Positions 62,736 to 64,000 of a DNA stretch of 64,000 nucleotides are shown here, one piece after another. Position 1 is the first letter of the stretch. Each line of letters starts with the position of its first letter. Location: positions 1,375,973-1,439,972 of the forward strand of contig NZ_OW370567.1 of assembly GCF_936270435.1 (NCBI RefSeq), written 5' to 3'. The notes beneath the pieces are model-generated. The model was not told the DNA's origin. It saw only the letters and a list, made by a program, of their open reading frames with translations, and ran no database searches. Origin of the DNA: Wolbachia endosymbiont of Oedothorax gibbosus. GTDB taxonomy: Bacteria; Pseudomonadota; Alphaproteobacteria; Rickettsiales; Anaplasmataceae. A program made the translations under genes and the position numbers.

Positions 62736-63728
62736 TTAAGCATTTTCGCTTGCAGATCTAGTAAATAATATCTCAGAAATGCTTCTTTTTCCCCCACCGG
62801 TTCTTTTTAGCTGAATAACAATATCAATCACATTTCTAATGTATGGTATAATTTGGTCTGGAGGAATGCCAAGATTTGCCTGCATAACCATCAATTTTAT
62901 TTGCTCAAGGGCCATTGTTGGACTATCCGCATGAAGGGTTGATATTGATCCAGGGTGACCAGTATTTATCGCCCTAAGAAAACTAAAAGCTTCCGCCCCG
63001 CGAAGTTCACCAACTATTATTCTATCTGGTCTTAAACGTAAGCACGCTTCTATCAAATCTTGAGTGGTCACTTTTGCTCTGCCTTGCCCTCCTTTAGAGG
63101 CAATTAGATGGACTTTATTGGGATGTTCGCTCAAAACGATTTCCCTTGCATCCTCAACAGTAATAATTCTTTCCTCAGCTGGAATAGCACGCAAAGTAGC
63201 ATTAGTAAAAGTAGTCTTACCAGTGGAAGTTCCACCGCTAATTATAATATTTTTCTTACTTATTACAGCGTATTCTAAAAACTCTTTTATTTTTTTTTGT
63301 TTTAACAGTAAATCCAAATGACGGTCCACTGGATTATCAGCCGCTTCTGTAACAGTTTCAGAAAAAGCTCCCATTTTTTCGTAATCATCGAGTGCTAATT
63401 GCATGCTAGAAGGCTTACGAATCGACATGACTACTTTATCAGGTTCACATGCTGGTGGAAATACTATCTGTATACGATAACCATTTGGTAATGTTGCCGA
63501 AAGTAACGGTGCTTCTTCGCTAAGTTTTTGTTCTGTAGCTTGAGCAATCAGTCTGCCAAGAGATTTCAAATGGTTAAGATCGAATACTTCTAATTTTTCA
63601 CACCTTATTTCACCGCGATTTTCAATCCATACTTCCTTTGGCTTATTTATTGATATTTCATTTACGCCTTCTTCTTGAAATATGCCTTGTAATGGCTCCA
63701 AATATGTATCAAGCGCAGCATAGTTCAT
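62736..63728 (-). CDS. virB11: Type IV secretion ATPase VirB11
   Basis: This 330-residue hexameric ATPase powers assembly and translocation of the vir system. The Walker A is in NIIISGGTSTGKTTFTNATL. The arginine/Glu-box and Walker B regions are in RIITVEDAREIVLSEHPNKV and LRLRPDRIIVGELRGAEAF, and the His box in INTGHPGSISTLHADSPTMA. The N-terminal part (EEGVNEISINKPKEVWIENR) is the usual N-domain. The start is one base from the virB10 stop, consistent with translational coupling; virD4 follows 30 bases downstream. Confidence 0.95.
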   Translation of the reverse strand: MNYAALDTYLEPLQGIFQEEGVNEISINKPKEVWIENRGEIRCEKLEVFDLNHLKSLGRLIAQATEQKLSEEAPLLSATLPNGYRIQIVFPPACEPDKVVMSIRKPSSMQLALDDYEKMGAFSETVTEAADNPVDRHLDLLLKQKKIKEFLEYAVISKKNIIISGGTSTGKTTFTNATLRAIPAEERIITVEDAREIVLSEHPNKVHLIASKGGQGRAKVTTQDLIEACLRLRPDRIIVGELRGAEAFSFLRAINTGHPGSISTLHADSPTMALEQIKLMVMQANLGIPPDQIIPYIRNVIDIVIQLKRTGGGKRSISEILFTRSASENA

Positions 63729-63729
63729 T

Positions 63730-64000
63730 TCATTGATTTAATATTGCCTGTGGAGGAAATACTATATCTTGGTTAACAAATACTTTCAACGCGGTGCCTT
63801 GATCAACATAAATAGTTGGTTTTTTATCTGTGTATCTGCCTACTATATCTCGCATGTCTTTAGAAAAATCATTGATTGATTTCCCGATTGCTTCATCATA
63901 AACAGACTTGCTTTTTCTTTGAAATTGTTGTAGCAGTTGACTCATGTTTTCCAGAGTAATTGGGATATCCGCATCAGTAATTGGGTTGTCTTGTGTATTT
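63730..64000 (-). CDS. virB10: Type IV secretion protein VirB10, C-terminal end (runs off the window)
   Basis: The minus-strand frame is open from the window edge. The end reads MSQLLQQFQRKSKSVYDEAI, then the conserved PTIYVDQGTALKVFVNQDIV and FPPQAILNQ, the C-terminal beta-barrel/outer membrane ring part of VirB10. Only the last ~90 residues lie in this window; upstream in-frame residues (NTQDNPITDADIPITLEN) confirm the frame continues. Confidence 0.92.
   Translation of the reverse strand, partial: NTQDNPITDADIPITLENMSQLLQQFQRKSKSVYDEAIGKSINDFSKDMRDIVGRYTDKKPTIYVDQGTALKVFVNQDIVFPPQAILNQ

Noticed and set aside
1..64000. CRISPR array or cas genes
   Set aside because: No regularly spaced identical repeats with unique spacers and no cas-like gene were seen.

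Overview
The window is an AT-rich chromosome segment of a Wolbachia endosymbiont (Alphaproteobacteria, Rickettsiales). The evidence is a virB10-virB11-virD4-wspB type IV secretion block, WO-type prophage head and tail genes, ankyrin-repeat genes, a SemiSWEET/PQ-loop relic, and dense IS630, IS982, IS256, IS5 and IS110 copies with a group II intron relic. No species or strain is claimed. Insertion sequences and their remnants take up roughly a quarter of the window.

Layout. 1-4953: a partial ankyrin gene, a repeat-rich spacer, then a thiamine pyrophosphokinase gene cut into four pieces by three insertion sequences, and a frameshifted SemiSWEET gene that overlapped its start. 5121-12278: an ordinary core block (SPFH protein, M23 peptidase, YebC, BamD-like protein, a membrane protein, PgsA, malic enzyme, BolA, monothiol glutaredoxin). 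12452-19017: a wrecked mobile zone with an IS256 relic, a group II intron remnant, a WO-type large serine recombinase split by IS630 and ended by IS256, and an IS256 fragment. 19153-21646: an ankyrin pseudogene, pdxH, mutM, a 47-residue ORF overlapping mutM, and tRNA-Thr(GGT). 21853-27760: an IS110 transposase, a perfect hairpin carrying two DnaA-box sequences, Wolbachia-specific hypothetical genes, an ankyrin gene and a terminase relic.

27761-30633 is a three-level nest: IS982 inside an IS5-family element inside another IS982. 30634-40556 is a minus-strand WO structural module (portal, S49 protease/scaffold C, decoration protein D, capsid E, head-tail joining, tail and baseplate V, PAAR, W, J). 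It is interrupted by IS982 in C and IS630 in W, frameshifted in the portal, and cut at both ends; an AAA ATPase gene lies inside it. An IS5-family element then joins it to the 3' part of ligA. 42541-54793 is an accessory region: an Rpn-like nuclease, a fresh IS256 copy with an 8-bp target duplication, a ~990-residue coiled-coil protein with a C-terminal domain resembling plant IQM proteins, a 507-residue protein whose 5' part is duplicated 24 kb away, a 64-residue Ser/Lys-rich protein, and a 1142-residue protein built on three related repeats. 54793-58590 holds phage, ankyrin and recombinase relics. 58743-64000 returns to core: prmC, then wspB, virD4, virB11 and virB10 on the minus strand.

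The core genes keep ordinary operon structure. The prophage is not intact: its integrase, portal, protease, gpW and gpJ are all broken here. The best candidates for undescribed biology are the large proteins at 45622-54793, which look like host-interaction or prophage accessory proteins. Everything was read by eye; no database search was possible.
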